Program-made: the position numbers and the translations under genes
In this document: one piece after another, positions 1 to 10,266 of the stretch
How positions within the stretch are numbered: position 1 is the first letter of the stretch
Layout: each line of letters opens with the position of its first letter
Source of the DNA: Adenanthera pavonina
Taxonomy: Eukaryota > Streptophyta > Magnoliopsida > Fabales > Fabaceae
NCBI GenBank assembly: GCA_026686845.1
Contig: JAIVEN010000022.1
Coordinates: 26,758,001 to 26,822,000 of the forward strand
Direction: 5' to 3'
Length of the DNA: 64,000 bases
Notes under the pieces: generated by a model
The model's input: the letters and a program-made list of their open reading frames with translations, nothing else
Told to the model about the DNA's origin: nothing
Databases searched by the model: none

Positions 1-1448
1 AGTCAGGTTTGAGATTTAGTGCCTAAGCCTAAGAACCATCCTATTATTGGAACTAAACGGGTTTTTAATAACTTGATGAATCAGGAACAATAATAAGGAA
101 TAAAGCTAGACTAGTGGTTAAAGGATAGAATTAGGAAGAAGGCATTGATTATGAGGAAACCTTTACTCTATTTGCAAAATTGGAAGCAATAAGGATTCTC
201 TTAGCCTATGCTTGCATAAAAGATATTGTGTTGTATCAAATGGACCTGAAAAGTGATTTTTTGAATGGGTATATCATGGAAGAGGTTTATATTGATCAAC
301 CTCCAAGCTTTGAGGACTCAACTAAACCAAATCATGTATATAAACTGAAGAAAGCTCTATATAGGTTAACACAGGTACCTAGAGCATGGTATAAGAGACT
401 GAATAATTTTCTAATTGAAAAAGATTTTAACAGGGGAAAAGTAGATACAACCTTGTTTACTAAAAGAGAAAATAGAAATTTATTTATTGTACAAATTTAT
501 GTTAATGACATTATATGTGGTGCTACTAATGAGTCTTTGTGCAAGAACTTTTCTGAGTTTATGCAGAGTAAGTTTGAAATGTCAATGATGGGTGAGCTGA
601 ACTTCTTCCTTAGATTGCAAATCAAACAATGTGATGATGTCATCTTTCTCAATCAATCAAAATACCTCAAGGAGCTGCTGAAGAAGTTTGAAATGGAACA
701 TGCTAAACCTATGGGAACTCCTATGGCCTCCGCAACTAAGCTTGACATGGATGAAGAAGGACAACTCTTTGATATAACTCAATATAGGAGAATGATTGGT
801 TCCTTACTGTATTTAACTACAAGCAAGCCTGACATCATGTTTAGCATCTGCATGTGCGCTAGGTTCCAATCATGTCCCAAAGAGTTCCATGCAGCAACTG
901 TGAAGAGGATTTTCATATATTTGCTGGGAATATCTCAAATGGGTTTCTGGTATCCAAAAGATAATGGAGAAGAGCTCATAAGTTACATAGATGCTGATTT
1001 TACTGGATCCAAAACTGACAGAAAGAGCACAAGTGGAACTTGTCAATTTCTGGGAGAATCTCTAGTATCATGGTTCAACAAAAAGCAGAATAATGTTGCT
1101 CTTTCCACTGCAGAAGCTGAGTATGTTACAGTAGGAAGTTGCTGTGCACAAGTCCTTCGAATGAAGCAACAACTTGAAGACCTTGAGATTGGAATGAAGG
1201 ATATCCCAACAAGATGTGATAATCAAAGTGCCATCAACATCTCAAAGAATCCTATTATGCATTCAAGGACAAAACACATTGAAGTAAGACACCACTTTAT
1301 AAGAGATCATGTTTTGAAAGGAGATGTCAAGTTAAAGTTTGTCCCTACTGAAGAACAACTTGCAGACATTCTAACAAAGCTACTTGCAGAAGATAGACAT
1401 AGTAAAATCAGAAGAGAATTAGGAATGATAAATCCCAATGAGTTATAA
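1..1448 (+). pseudogene. Ty1/Copia pol remnant: reverse transcriptase and RNase H (3' part)
   Basis: This is the C-terminal part of a Copia polyprotein; the protease, integrase and start of the RT lie left of the window. Positions 1-179 encode RT residues but hold several stop codons. An open stretch of 422 codons runs from 180 to 1448. It shows the Copia RT block QMDLKSDFLNG, the KALYRLTQVPRAWY block, then the RNase H part with DADFTGSKTDRKSTSG, STAEAEYV and the HIEVRHHFIRD block near the end. The polymerase signature normally read YVDD is YVND here, so a catalytic aspartate is lost. Together with the upstream stops this makes the copy inactive. It lies directly upstream of an env-like ORF and a polypurine tract, which is the layout of the Sirevirus (SIRE/Maximus) lineage. 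Family assignment is strong; lineage assignment rests on layout. Confidence 0.93.
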
Positions 1449-2384
1449 GTATTTTCTGAAACCTTTCTTAAACTTATAATTCAAATTGATAATACTAACT
1501 TAAGCATCAGAGTATCTAGAAGTCTGTTTTGCAGGTACTTCTTGATTTGAAATAATTAAAATCTGATAAAATGAAGTTATGGTGAAAAGAAGAAGCTTAT
1601 GAGGAGAACACAGCTATCTGTAAGTGTTTATGAGTTTTTTCAATATGGTTATTCGCATAACCCCATGGTCTTATGCTGAAAATGAGTTGATTTTCTGATG
1701 TCCATAATCTTTGTGTGTGACGTTATTCAGATAAGATATGAGGATTTTCATGAAAATTAGAGCTTTTGTGAACTTATGGTTACTATGGAACTCGATATTC
1801 TAATAAGAACTTCACTTTATGTGCATAACCTGCCTTGTTTGTTTCTTTGCATGTGTATTTTGTAATTCGATTTCAGGATAACCTGCCTACCTTATCTGCA
1901 TAACGTTACATCCAGAGAAGAGGTTCCTAAAGTAAGAACGTTATCCGCATAAGGTGGCAAGATTATCAGAATAACCTGTTGTTTGCCAATTTTTCTCTGT
2001 GCTATGTGAAATTCCTTTTCATGATAACGTGGTATGCTTGTCTGGATAACTCTTCTCTTCTCCCCTCTGTTTCAACTTAGTTATGCAGACAATTTAAGGA
2101 CCTTATCCGTATAACTCAGCAAACTGTGGCCTTGCATACAATTTCTAAAGCTCGTTATTCGCAGAACCCCATAGGTTATGCGCATAACCTCGAGTCTATA
2201 TATATGATTCTCTGATTTTCAATAGAACCTTGTGCGAAAAACCTAACTCTATCCTGAAAACCTCCATTCGTACTCCTCAAGCCTTCCAAAATTCTCAAAG
2301 CCTCAATCAATTTCTCGAATTCAAACCCCTTTTCGGCCTAATCTAAAGCTCCTTCTTCATCCTAAATCATCTGGAATCACTGAC
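1449..2384 (+). promoter_or_regulatory. pol-env spacer with near-palindrome array and TATA box
   Basis: Non-coding spacer between pol and the env-like ORF. From about 1650 to 2190 it carries roughly a dozen copies, perfect or degenerate, of a short inverted repeat of the type TTATNCGCATAA. Examples lie near 1650, 1890, 1940, 1963, 2102 and 2155. The best copy, GGTTATGCGCATAACC at 2174-2189, is a perfect 16-bp palindrome. Eight bases later there is a TATATATA box at 2197-2204, followed by a C-rich leader and an ATG at 2385. The same motif family and a TATA box occur in the 3' LTR. A promoter role is inferred from this parallel; no transcript is visible in sequence alone. Confidence 0.55.
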
Positions 2385-4513
2385 ATGGCTAAGGGAGGAA
2401 ATCAAGGGGAATGACCACAGCGTAATGTGAAGTCCAAATATGCTTCAAAATCACCAAGTCAAGAGAAAAGAAAAGCTGAAGTTGTGCCGAGTATTCCAAC
2501 AAAGAAGCCCAGAACACCAAAACCAAAGGGAATTCCAGAATGTAAACCTTAAGCTGACACTCATGTAAGTTCTTTTGCTACTGAGTCTGAGCAAACATTA
2601 ATTACATATGAGCTTATTGGTATAAGGATTTTAAAAGAGTCATATGAGGCCAATTTTAAAAAGTATAAGGTAGTCAAGCCTCACTTTATTGGAATAGAAG
2701 AATTCCTCATGAGAAACAAGTTTGATTCTGCTGGGCTGTTAGAGAAATATAGAGGGCTGATAGAGTTGAAGGAAGATTATGATGAGGAGATTGTACGTAC
2801 TTGGTACAATTCTCTGAGGCTTAACAATGAAATGAAGGTGTTTGAAGTAAGACTGAGGAAAAGATGGATAGCCTTGCACCCTGACTTGCTGTGTGAAATT
2901 TTGAGTTTGCCTACTAGAGGAATAAGGATGAACATTAATACTTCAAAGTATCCTCCTGAAAATGAATCTATTGATGAAGATATGGGAAGTGAAGCTAACT
3001 ACAAATAGAGCACAATAGTCTCAAGGTTGCTCAAGCAAAGACAAAACATGCCTTCTGAAGGGAAAATAGCTCCAACTCTTTTAAGTGTTGAGAACAGGGT
3101 TCTCCATTACATTGTCTCTTCTATGTTCTTCAACAAGAGTGGAGGCTTCAATTATCTGTCCAGAGGTGAATTTCAAGTCATACTGCTGCTGATAAAGGGA
3201 AAACCAGTAACTGTGGCAGATATCATCTTGCAGAGGATGTGGAAAGCAAGAACCTACATACATGACTCTTAGTTGCCATATGGGCATATTATCACCAAAA
3301 TTCTGAAATTCCATAACATTCTGCATATTGAGAGAGGCCTTGCACGACTTCTAGAAAAGTTAAGTGAGAAAGTTCTGTAAAAGATGGGGGTGAGTCTGGA
3401 GAATGGCAGATGGGTTGATAAGAAGAGAGATATTGAAGAAGGTTCTGAGTCCACAACTGCCCCAAAAAGTCCTACAGTTGGTGATCCAGTTCCTCTCCAT
3501 CCACACCCTCTGAACCACCTCAATCCTTGCAACCTGAACCACATACCCCTACTCCTACTCTAAGGAAACCAGATGAAATCCTAGCTATTGATCTTCCCAT
3601 ACCATCTGACATTCCTACCCTGTACCAAAATCTGTTCCAAATTGCCATGGCCACCAGGAAAGAACACAGGGAAGATATGATTAATCTTGAGTATCTCATT
3701 ACTAAGATGCAAGAAAAATTTGAGACCAAATTGGAAAACCTTACCCAAGAAATGAAACTCCTGTGTGAGCAATTAGCCTCTGGTGTACCTCAGCCTTCCT
3801 CCTCACCAACTCATCCACCTTCTTCTACCTACATTGGACCTACTGCTTCTGCACTATCCCCACTTGATGATGTAGCCATCCCTTCCACCTCCAAGTCCCC
3901 TGCTTTATCAGAGAATCTAGGTCCTAACTTGGATTATAGACTTGAGGAAGAAACTGGCAAGGATGAGGACAGAGCTTTAGTTCTCTTGCCTAAAGGTGAC
4001 TTCATTCACCAGATTTACCTTCATCACCGCAGACAAGAGATTAATGCTCTCTTCCCACCTCTACCTGACCAAATATCCTTTGAGGGATTCAGTTATCTTG
4101 CTGAGGCTGCTGTGCAGGAAATCATCACCATTCCCTCTGATACTGATCCCTCTCCTGCACCCCTTCCTTCTATCTCACCTCCACCTGTGATGCCTGATAT
4201 AACATTCATTCCTATGTTTCCTTCTATTCCTCCTGCTCCTGCTAGTGTGCCACTTCGGCCCATCCCAGTGTTTACTGTTCCAGCTCAATCTTCCACACTT
4301 TCTCTTTCTTTGGATGAGAGGCTTCAAAGAATTAGGGAATGGAAGGTCAAGCTTGATCAAGACATTGCCAGGATGGATGTTGAAGTCCTTCAAATCCCTC
4401 CTTTTGCTAATGACAAAAAGGGGGAGAGAGAAGAGAAAGAAAAAGATAAAGAGAAAGAAGAGAAGGAAGAAGCTAAAGAAAAGGAAGAAAAAGAAAAAAA
4501 AGAAAACAAATAA
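2385..4513 (+). pseudogene. env-like additional ORF of the Sirevirus-type element, broken
   Basis: A degraded reading frame between pol and the 3' LTR. It starts with ATG at 2385 and has a lysine/proline-rich, nuclear-signal-like N-terminus. One frame continues through the open segments 2709-3008 and 3027-3272 with several in-frame stops (one only nine codons in, others near 2551, 3006 and 3270). A frameshift near 3490-3530 moves the reading into the segment 3527-4513. That last segment predicts a coiled coil (about 3640-3770), a long proline/serine/threonine-rich part (about 3780-4300) and a C-terminus made almost only of lysine and glutamate (4420-4510). Position, coiled coil and low-complexity tail match the extra ORF of Sireviruses, often called env-like. 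No clear transmembrane or fusion segment is visible, so an envelope function is not supported here. Confidence 0.7.
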
Positions 4514-4804
4514 ATCTAAATCCAAGAAGAAAAAAAAGTCCTCTCCTTCAAAAGAAGAAATTTAATTGAACTTGTTGTTTTATGCTTAGTTGTTTCTCTT
4601 CTGTTGTTTTCAGTTGTTGCGGTTCTGTACTTGTAATGAATATTTATAATGAATTTCTTTCTGTGAACTTTGTTCATTCTTGGTGTTCTTTGTTCTAAAA
4701 ATGTGCACTACATTATTTAATTTTATTTACACTATGCACATATTAAGGGAGAGCTTTATACAAATACAAGTATTAACAAGAAGTTTAAGCTGTTTTGTCA
4801 TCAT

Positions 4805-4819
4805 AAAAAAGGGGAAGAA
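4805..4819 (+). other. polypurine tract of the Copia element
   Basis: A run of six A, four G and then AAGAA ends directly at the TG that opens the 3' LTR. This is the plus-strand priming site expected of an LTR retrotransposon, and it fixes the left boundary of the LTR. Confidence 0.85.
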
Positions 4820-5146
4820 TGTTAATTTAGATGTTTTGATGATTCTAAAACAAATAAGCCTAGAAATCCAATATCAAAGGAACATAAGTGACATAAAGAA
4901 TAAAGTTGGAGTTTCCTGAAGATTGAAGAGCTGTTTCACATGTTTTAGGAAACTATTTGTAGAAGAAGGTAGTCAAGCTTTGAATTTCAATTAAATCATT
5001 ATTAAATGAGATGATTAATTGAATAATTAATGATAAGCTCATTATTTCAAAATGGTTTTTACTAAAAGAGCTACCTTATGAGAATAAAGTCTCAAGTTCA
5101 AAGATGTTTCTAAGTGTTAACCCTATTTTCATGAAAATAATTTAGC

Positions 5147-5924
5147 TTATGCGCATAACCATTGAAGGTTATGAGGATAAAGACTCAATCTCAAAGGTTT
5201 TCTAAAGTTCATTCTTTAATTTTATGAAAAGGGATTGAGGTTATCCGCATAACACAGCTTGGAGACCAAGTTCTTAAGTCTGACCAGGTGGTTATCTTGA
5301 CAAGGTGGGCACCTTATTCGCATAAGGTAGTGAATAGTGAAGGCAAGTTGTACTGTACAGCTCATTATTGGCATAACCTAGGGAAGTTGTCTGCATAACT
5401 TATGTCACAGAACACTTGGACTCTTCTCTGTTAAAAGGTTATCAGCATAACTTAGGGAGGTTGTCCGCATAACCTATATTTCAGAGTACTTGAATTTTCC
5501 TCGGGTAAACAAGTGATCCGCATAACCTATGTTACACAACTCATAGATCTTCTTCAGCAAAATGGGTTATCCACATAACCTTGGGAGGTTATCTTGATAA
5601 CTTAAGTTTCACAAAAACTCAGTTAGAGAAAAACTTAATGTTATCCTAATAACTAAGTGGGTTTTCATGAAAATGATTTTTGAGCTACAACTTAGTCATT
5701 TTGGGTAGCATGTTATCCGCATAACCTAGTTAGGTTATCCGCATAATGAAAGCTCTACGTTAAAAACAAAGGCAAACAGTTACGCATTATTTGCATAACC
5801 TGAGGAGGTTATCTGCATAACCTCTGTCAGATGCATTTAATGCGGTAGGTGAACGGCTATTTTTATGAGAGTAACGGCTAATCTTTGTTTCCAACGGATA
5901 GTTTTACCCCAAAACTATAAATAG
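5147..5924 (+). promoter_or_regulatory. LTR promoter: array of TTATNCGCATAA near-palindromes plus TATAAATAG
   Basis: At least a dozen copies of a short inverted repeat are spread from 5147 to about 5830. The first, TTATGCGCATAA at 5147-5158, is a perfect palindrome; others read GGTTATCCGCATAACC, GGTTATCCACATAACC or similar near 5231, 5437, 5566, 5711, 5735 and 5805. The array is followed by TATAAATAG at 5916-5924. Clustered palindromes upstream of the TATA box are a known feature of Sirevirus LTRs, although the sequence differs between elements. Confidence 0.7.
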
Positions 5925-5986
5925 GACCTCATTTAAGTTGTTGAGTAATGATAAAAACAAGAAATACGCCAAAACTCTGCTGATTA

Positions 5987-8935
5987 TGTAATATCCTAAA
6001 ATTTCTCTTAAATGTTTAAGGGCAAATATTTTAAAATCTATAAGGAATTTACAAAAACAGATATGTACCGTTTTGCATGAAATAAGGTAAAGAGGAAAAT
6101 TATCTCGATCAGAAGAAAAAATAAAAAAATAACCATTTTACCCATGAAAAAAAAAGAAAGGAACAAAAAAAAATGAAAGAAAGAAAAGAAAAGAACCAGA
6201 GAGGCGGTGGACTCTACGCGATCAACGAAGTAAATTTTATGAATTTTGGGAAAAATTACACCTAATGACCCGAAAATTTTAAAAATTATAAATTTATCCC
6301 GAGTCAAGGGCATTTTTGTAAATATGAAAAATTATAGTCAAAATGAAGCTCTCATTGAGTTAAGACCAATGGAATATAGTATGAAATTTATTAAGATCAA
6401 AATAATATTTATTTGGTAATTAGGATTTAATATTAATGTCTTACCCGATAAATGTCAGTCTGGACTGCAGGAAGAAGCAGTATTCATTCAAGAAAAATGT
6501 GTGGGTCTTATATTTGGACCAATTGGGATAATTATATTATGGTAATTTTATGATTATGATTAGTATCCTAATAATAGTAAAATATACTGCTAAAGTAGCT
6601 TTAATTGTCCAGACCGGTCCAGGATATATCTGGATAAGTAAATATTGAAAATTTTTGGACTAAAATACCCTCAATTTCGTGCTGACCAAGCTGCACATGA
6701 TAGAATTATATTATTCAATTAATTATGTCATTTTCAAGAAAAATCAAGAAGCTTAGGTGGCATAAATTGATTGGTTGACAAAGTTTATAAATACTCCCTC
6801 CTTGGCTCTCATGTGTGCGTCACATTTGGGCAAGAAAAGAAGGGGAGAAGCTGCAGCAAAGTGATGAAGAAAGGAAGCTACGTAGGAGGAAAGAAAAAGA
6901 GAAGAAAAAATAAGGAAGAAATGCAAGGAAAATTGGTAAGCAAACCTCTTGTGATCTTTAAGTGTTCTAGCATAGTTCCTAAGCTCTATGAGCTAGTTCC
7001 CTTGAAATTTTCTCTCCTTCATCCACTGTTCTAATCTGCCCAAGCATGATTAATGGAAAGAAAAGTTGTTTTAAAGTCATAAAATCATGATTTGATATGA
7101 GATTTTGCAAGAGGAAGCAAGTATAGTATGATTTAAGTAAGTTTTGTGAAAAACGAATTTCTTCCTCTTAAGAACAGATTTTGGTCAGGCTAATAAGGTG
7201 GAAAGGAGATGGATTTTCATGTATTTGATGGTAAAAATGGATTCCCCATGGTCCAAAACCTTAAGAGCAAGTATGGGGTTAAATAAAAAGCTTAAGGTGA
7301 AGAAAATGAAATTCTAGGGTTTTGTGAGTCTTTAAGAAGTAACTCATGAAACCAGTGAATAAAGTGAGTGTTTAATGGTGTATTAGGAATTGATAAAGCC
7401 TAAGTAAGTTCTTAAAGGAGGGGGAACCAAGTGGTGAAGCATTAGATTCAAGAGGAAGAGCCAAAGGAATGCTTCAAGGTAGCTAAGTTTCATATTCTTG
7501 CTTTATGTTCTTTCATTGTCTTTCTATGATTGAATTATGTTGTCATATTGCAATTGTGATTTCTTTGATTGGTATTGGCTGTAAAATGAGGGGTTTTATT
7601 CCCTAGGATGTCCATTTTCTAAGCCATTATGCTGCCGAATTTTTTATGACCAATGTGGCAATTTATTGTTTAAAGGTGATTGATGTGATTAAATGTGATC
7701 AAATGTGAGTTATTTGACATGATTGACATAATTGCACGAAATGTAACTTGCTACTGAGATTGCCCCCAATCTCATCCCCTCAAGTATCCCAATGATAGGC
7801 ACAAGCTATGGCAAAAGAGTCCAAAAAGCTAAGGAGAATGAAGAAGAGGAAGATGCTTAATGATGTCTTCAAGTTATGAGTGTATATTTTGAAATTATGT
7901 ATAAAATCATGTATATGCTTTTAGATCTGTGCCATCATACTATTATGTCCTTATGAGTATTATGAAATGTTCGGCATGGATTTGAAACATGGAATGATCA
8001 TGTGAGCTTGTTATGAAGTCTACTTTGCCATGTTATATTGTTAGAAGTTCAATTTGTAGTGATGAAAGTAGAGTCAACACTGTTTGACTGAGACAGGGCA
8101 AGTAAGTCAAGTGTTATATATGCTCTGAAAGTAGAGAGAATAAGATTTCCAATGAGCTAAAGAAAACTCAATTTGGATATGTGTACAATTTATAGCATAT
8201 TTTTGAAGTTAAGGGTCAAAACTGGATAGTGATGTGAAGACTGCGAATTTTACTGAATCTATTACTTCTCTTTGAAAAGTGATATAAAATAGTACAGAGA
8301 TCCAAAAATTCATTGGGTTACATTTATGAAAATATTTATCTTTTGAGGTTAATATGCCACTGGTTTGAGTTCAATTGGAGCTGTACAATGAGAGATATAC
8401 AAGTTTTCCCAAGACTGTTCCAGTAAAAGTGATGTTCTGATCCCTAGTCATTCAAATTGATGTTGTGCCCTGTATAGACCAAATAAATGTGTAAGAAAAA
8501 TATGAAGATAAGTATACATATATATATTTCCAAAGGCATATAGAATACATGATTTGGCTCAGTATAGAGTCAGATATAAATTTTTAAAGTTATGGCCAAA
8601 ATCCTGGAAAAGAGAGAAATGACCATTTATACAGTATAAGTTTGAGTAATAAAATGTACTAATTGGTCAGGTTAAATGAATTTATCATATTTTTATATTG
8701 TATATCAGATTTCTAGGTTTATTTAGAGACTTGAACCACATTGATACGATTTTTCTGGATTAAGTTATGATTTTTCAAAGTTTATCCAGAAAACTTGAGA
8801 ACCAAATGAATAGTACCACATTTTTTTTATTTAAATATTTTGGTTCTACTAATGGTTCAAGCTCTTAATATGGGCAATTTGGACATTGTACATACTATGA
8901 TATATGGAAAATATAGATAAAAGTAACGTGTTACA
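5987..8935 (+). mobile_element. Solo LTR (Ty3-like) nested in the Copia LTR
   Basis: A 2,949-bp insertion starting TGTAATATCC and ending GTGTTACA (terminal inverted repeat TGTAA/TTACA). It is flanked by a perfect 5-bp direct repeat GATTA (5982-5986 and 8936-8940). Removing it restores continuity of the surrounding Copia LTR. It has no long ORF, no recognisable polymerase and no internal copy of its own end. It contains a TATAAATA box at 6786-6793 followed by a purine-rich stretch that resembles the transcribed part of a large LTR. The size and the TGTAATATCC start fit LTRs of Ty3 chromoviruses such as Tekay/Del; the lineage is inferred. I read it as the product of LTR-LTR recombination. No gene is seen in this stretch. 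Confidence 0.8.
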
Positions 8936-9414
8936 GATTAGATTTCTGATTTATTCAAAGCTTACCTACCCTCTGTTTAGCTCATTTTTTGTATCTTAAT
9001 TTTTATATCCACTCTTTTGAGAGAATTTTTATTCTGTATACATCTACATACCTGTAAATAGTATTTAGTATGAGAATACATTAAAAAAGATATTCTTACT
9101 CTTGAGTAAGAAAAGTGGGAGAGTTTATTTTAGCTCAAGGTTTGGGCTGGTGTTGTACTGCAGTCATTGCAAGAACCCATTCAAATCTTGAAAGAGATAG
9201 TGAAGAAATCTCAAGTAGTGGCTTGGGGACTGGACGTAGGTTAAGTGAAGTAGACCGAATCAAGATAAATCATTGAATCTTCTTCTTATTACTCTTTATT
9301 TCTTATACTTTATTTTTCAGTAAAATTTTAGTATCACCACTGTAATTATATTTTTGCAGAAAAATCTCAATCTTCCCAATTCACCCCCCTCTTGGGAAGC
9401 CAGCTGAACTAACA

Positions 9415-10266
9415 GATGGGAGGGGAGGGATTTTAATATAGGAAAAGGAAGAGGAGGGGTGGAGGGAAGGGGAGGGAAATGAAGGGGAAGGGATTGAGGG
9501 AAGGGGAGGAGAAGAATTTTAATGATTTATTATTTGATTTAGGAGGAGAGAGGATGGAGTTAATAATAATTTAACTATTTTATCCCTACAATAATTAAAG
9601 TTATTTTCTATTATTTTTTTATTTTAAAAACTATTTTCTTATTTTAAGAAAATCAAAACCTTATCTCATATATTAAAATTTTTTTATAACATAAATTTAT
9701 TTTCTTTTATTAAAGTTGTGCCATAAATTTATTTTTTAATATTTTGCTTCCTTTATTTTTATCATTCTGCCTTATAATGCTCCTTTAAATTGAGCTAAAA
9801 TTGATCCCACAATCAATTTAATGTCCTCAAATTAAAATTTAATCCTATTTATGTTACATTTTATTTAATTAGGAATATAATTTATATGATGTAATATTTT
9901 CTTGTAAGTCAGAATCCATAGGAGTGGAAATTTTGAGAGGGCATTTTGGTCATTATAATTGAGAAATTTTATGGAAATTTTATTTTCCTAGTTTTTTCAT
10001 TTTTCCTCATTGTTATTTATTTACTTGCATCTCACTTTATTACTATTGTTTCACATAATACTCATTTGCACCATTTTCATTCATCCAAACGGGCCCTTGC
10101 CCTTTCCTTTTATTTTCAATACACTCCTTCATCAGTAGCACAGTGCTTAGTGATGGAGTATCTTCCACTCTATTTTTCTAAATTATTTGTTTATTGTAAA
10201 TCATCTGCCTCTTCATCACTAAAGCTTGCGTCTCCTCTTTTTTCCTTAGACCTCACTGTCGCACTC
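9415..10266. repeat. Purine-rich repeat of unknown class, left part
   Basis: Immediately right of the Copia LTR the plus strand is almost pure A/G from 9415 to about 9520, with many GGG and GGGG runs. An AT-rich stretch follows, and near 10080 the sequence CATCCAAACGGGCCC, which resembles the ends of plant non-autonomous DNA transposons. A comparable G/C-run stretch lies at 13020-13260 on the far side of the inserted LTR, so both may be ends of one older element. No protein-coding gene is supported; the 110-codon frame at 9946-10278 is AT-driven. Confidence 0.4.

Larger units (their letters stand above)
4820..9414 (+). mobile_element. 3' LTR of the Sirevirus-type Copia element, interrupted
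   Basis: The LTR opens with TGTTA at 4820, right after the polypurine tract, and closes with TAACA at 9410-9414, giving a 5-bp terminal inverted repeat. Without the nested insertion (5987-8935) and one copy of its target duplication it is about 1.64 kb long. The left part (4820-5986) has the near-palindrome array and a TATA box. The right part (8941-9414) ends with a run reading CAATTCACCCCCCTCTTGG, which is typical for the 3' end of Sirevirus LTRs. The 5' LTR lies outside the window, so the element's own target duplication (candidate GATGG at 9415-9419) cannot be tested. Confidence 0.85.

Noticed and set aside
4175..4565. ORFs on both strands made of K/E or F/L runs
   Set aside because: Shadows of the purine-rich end of the env-like ORF.
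6771..7034. 87-codon ORF with basic composition
   Set aside because: Lies directly after the TATA box in a solo LTR; no protein family recognised and composition follows the purine-rich leader.
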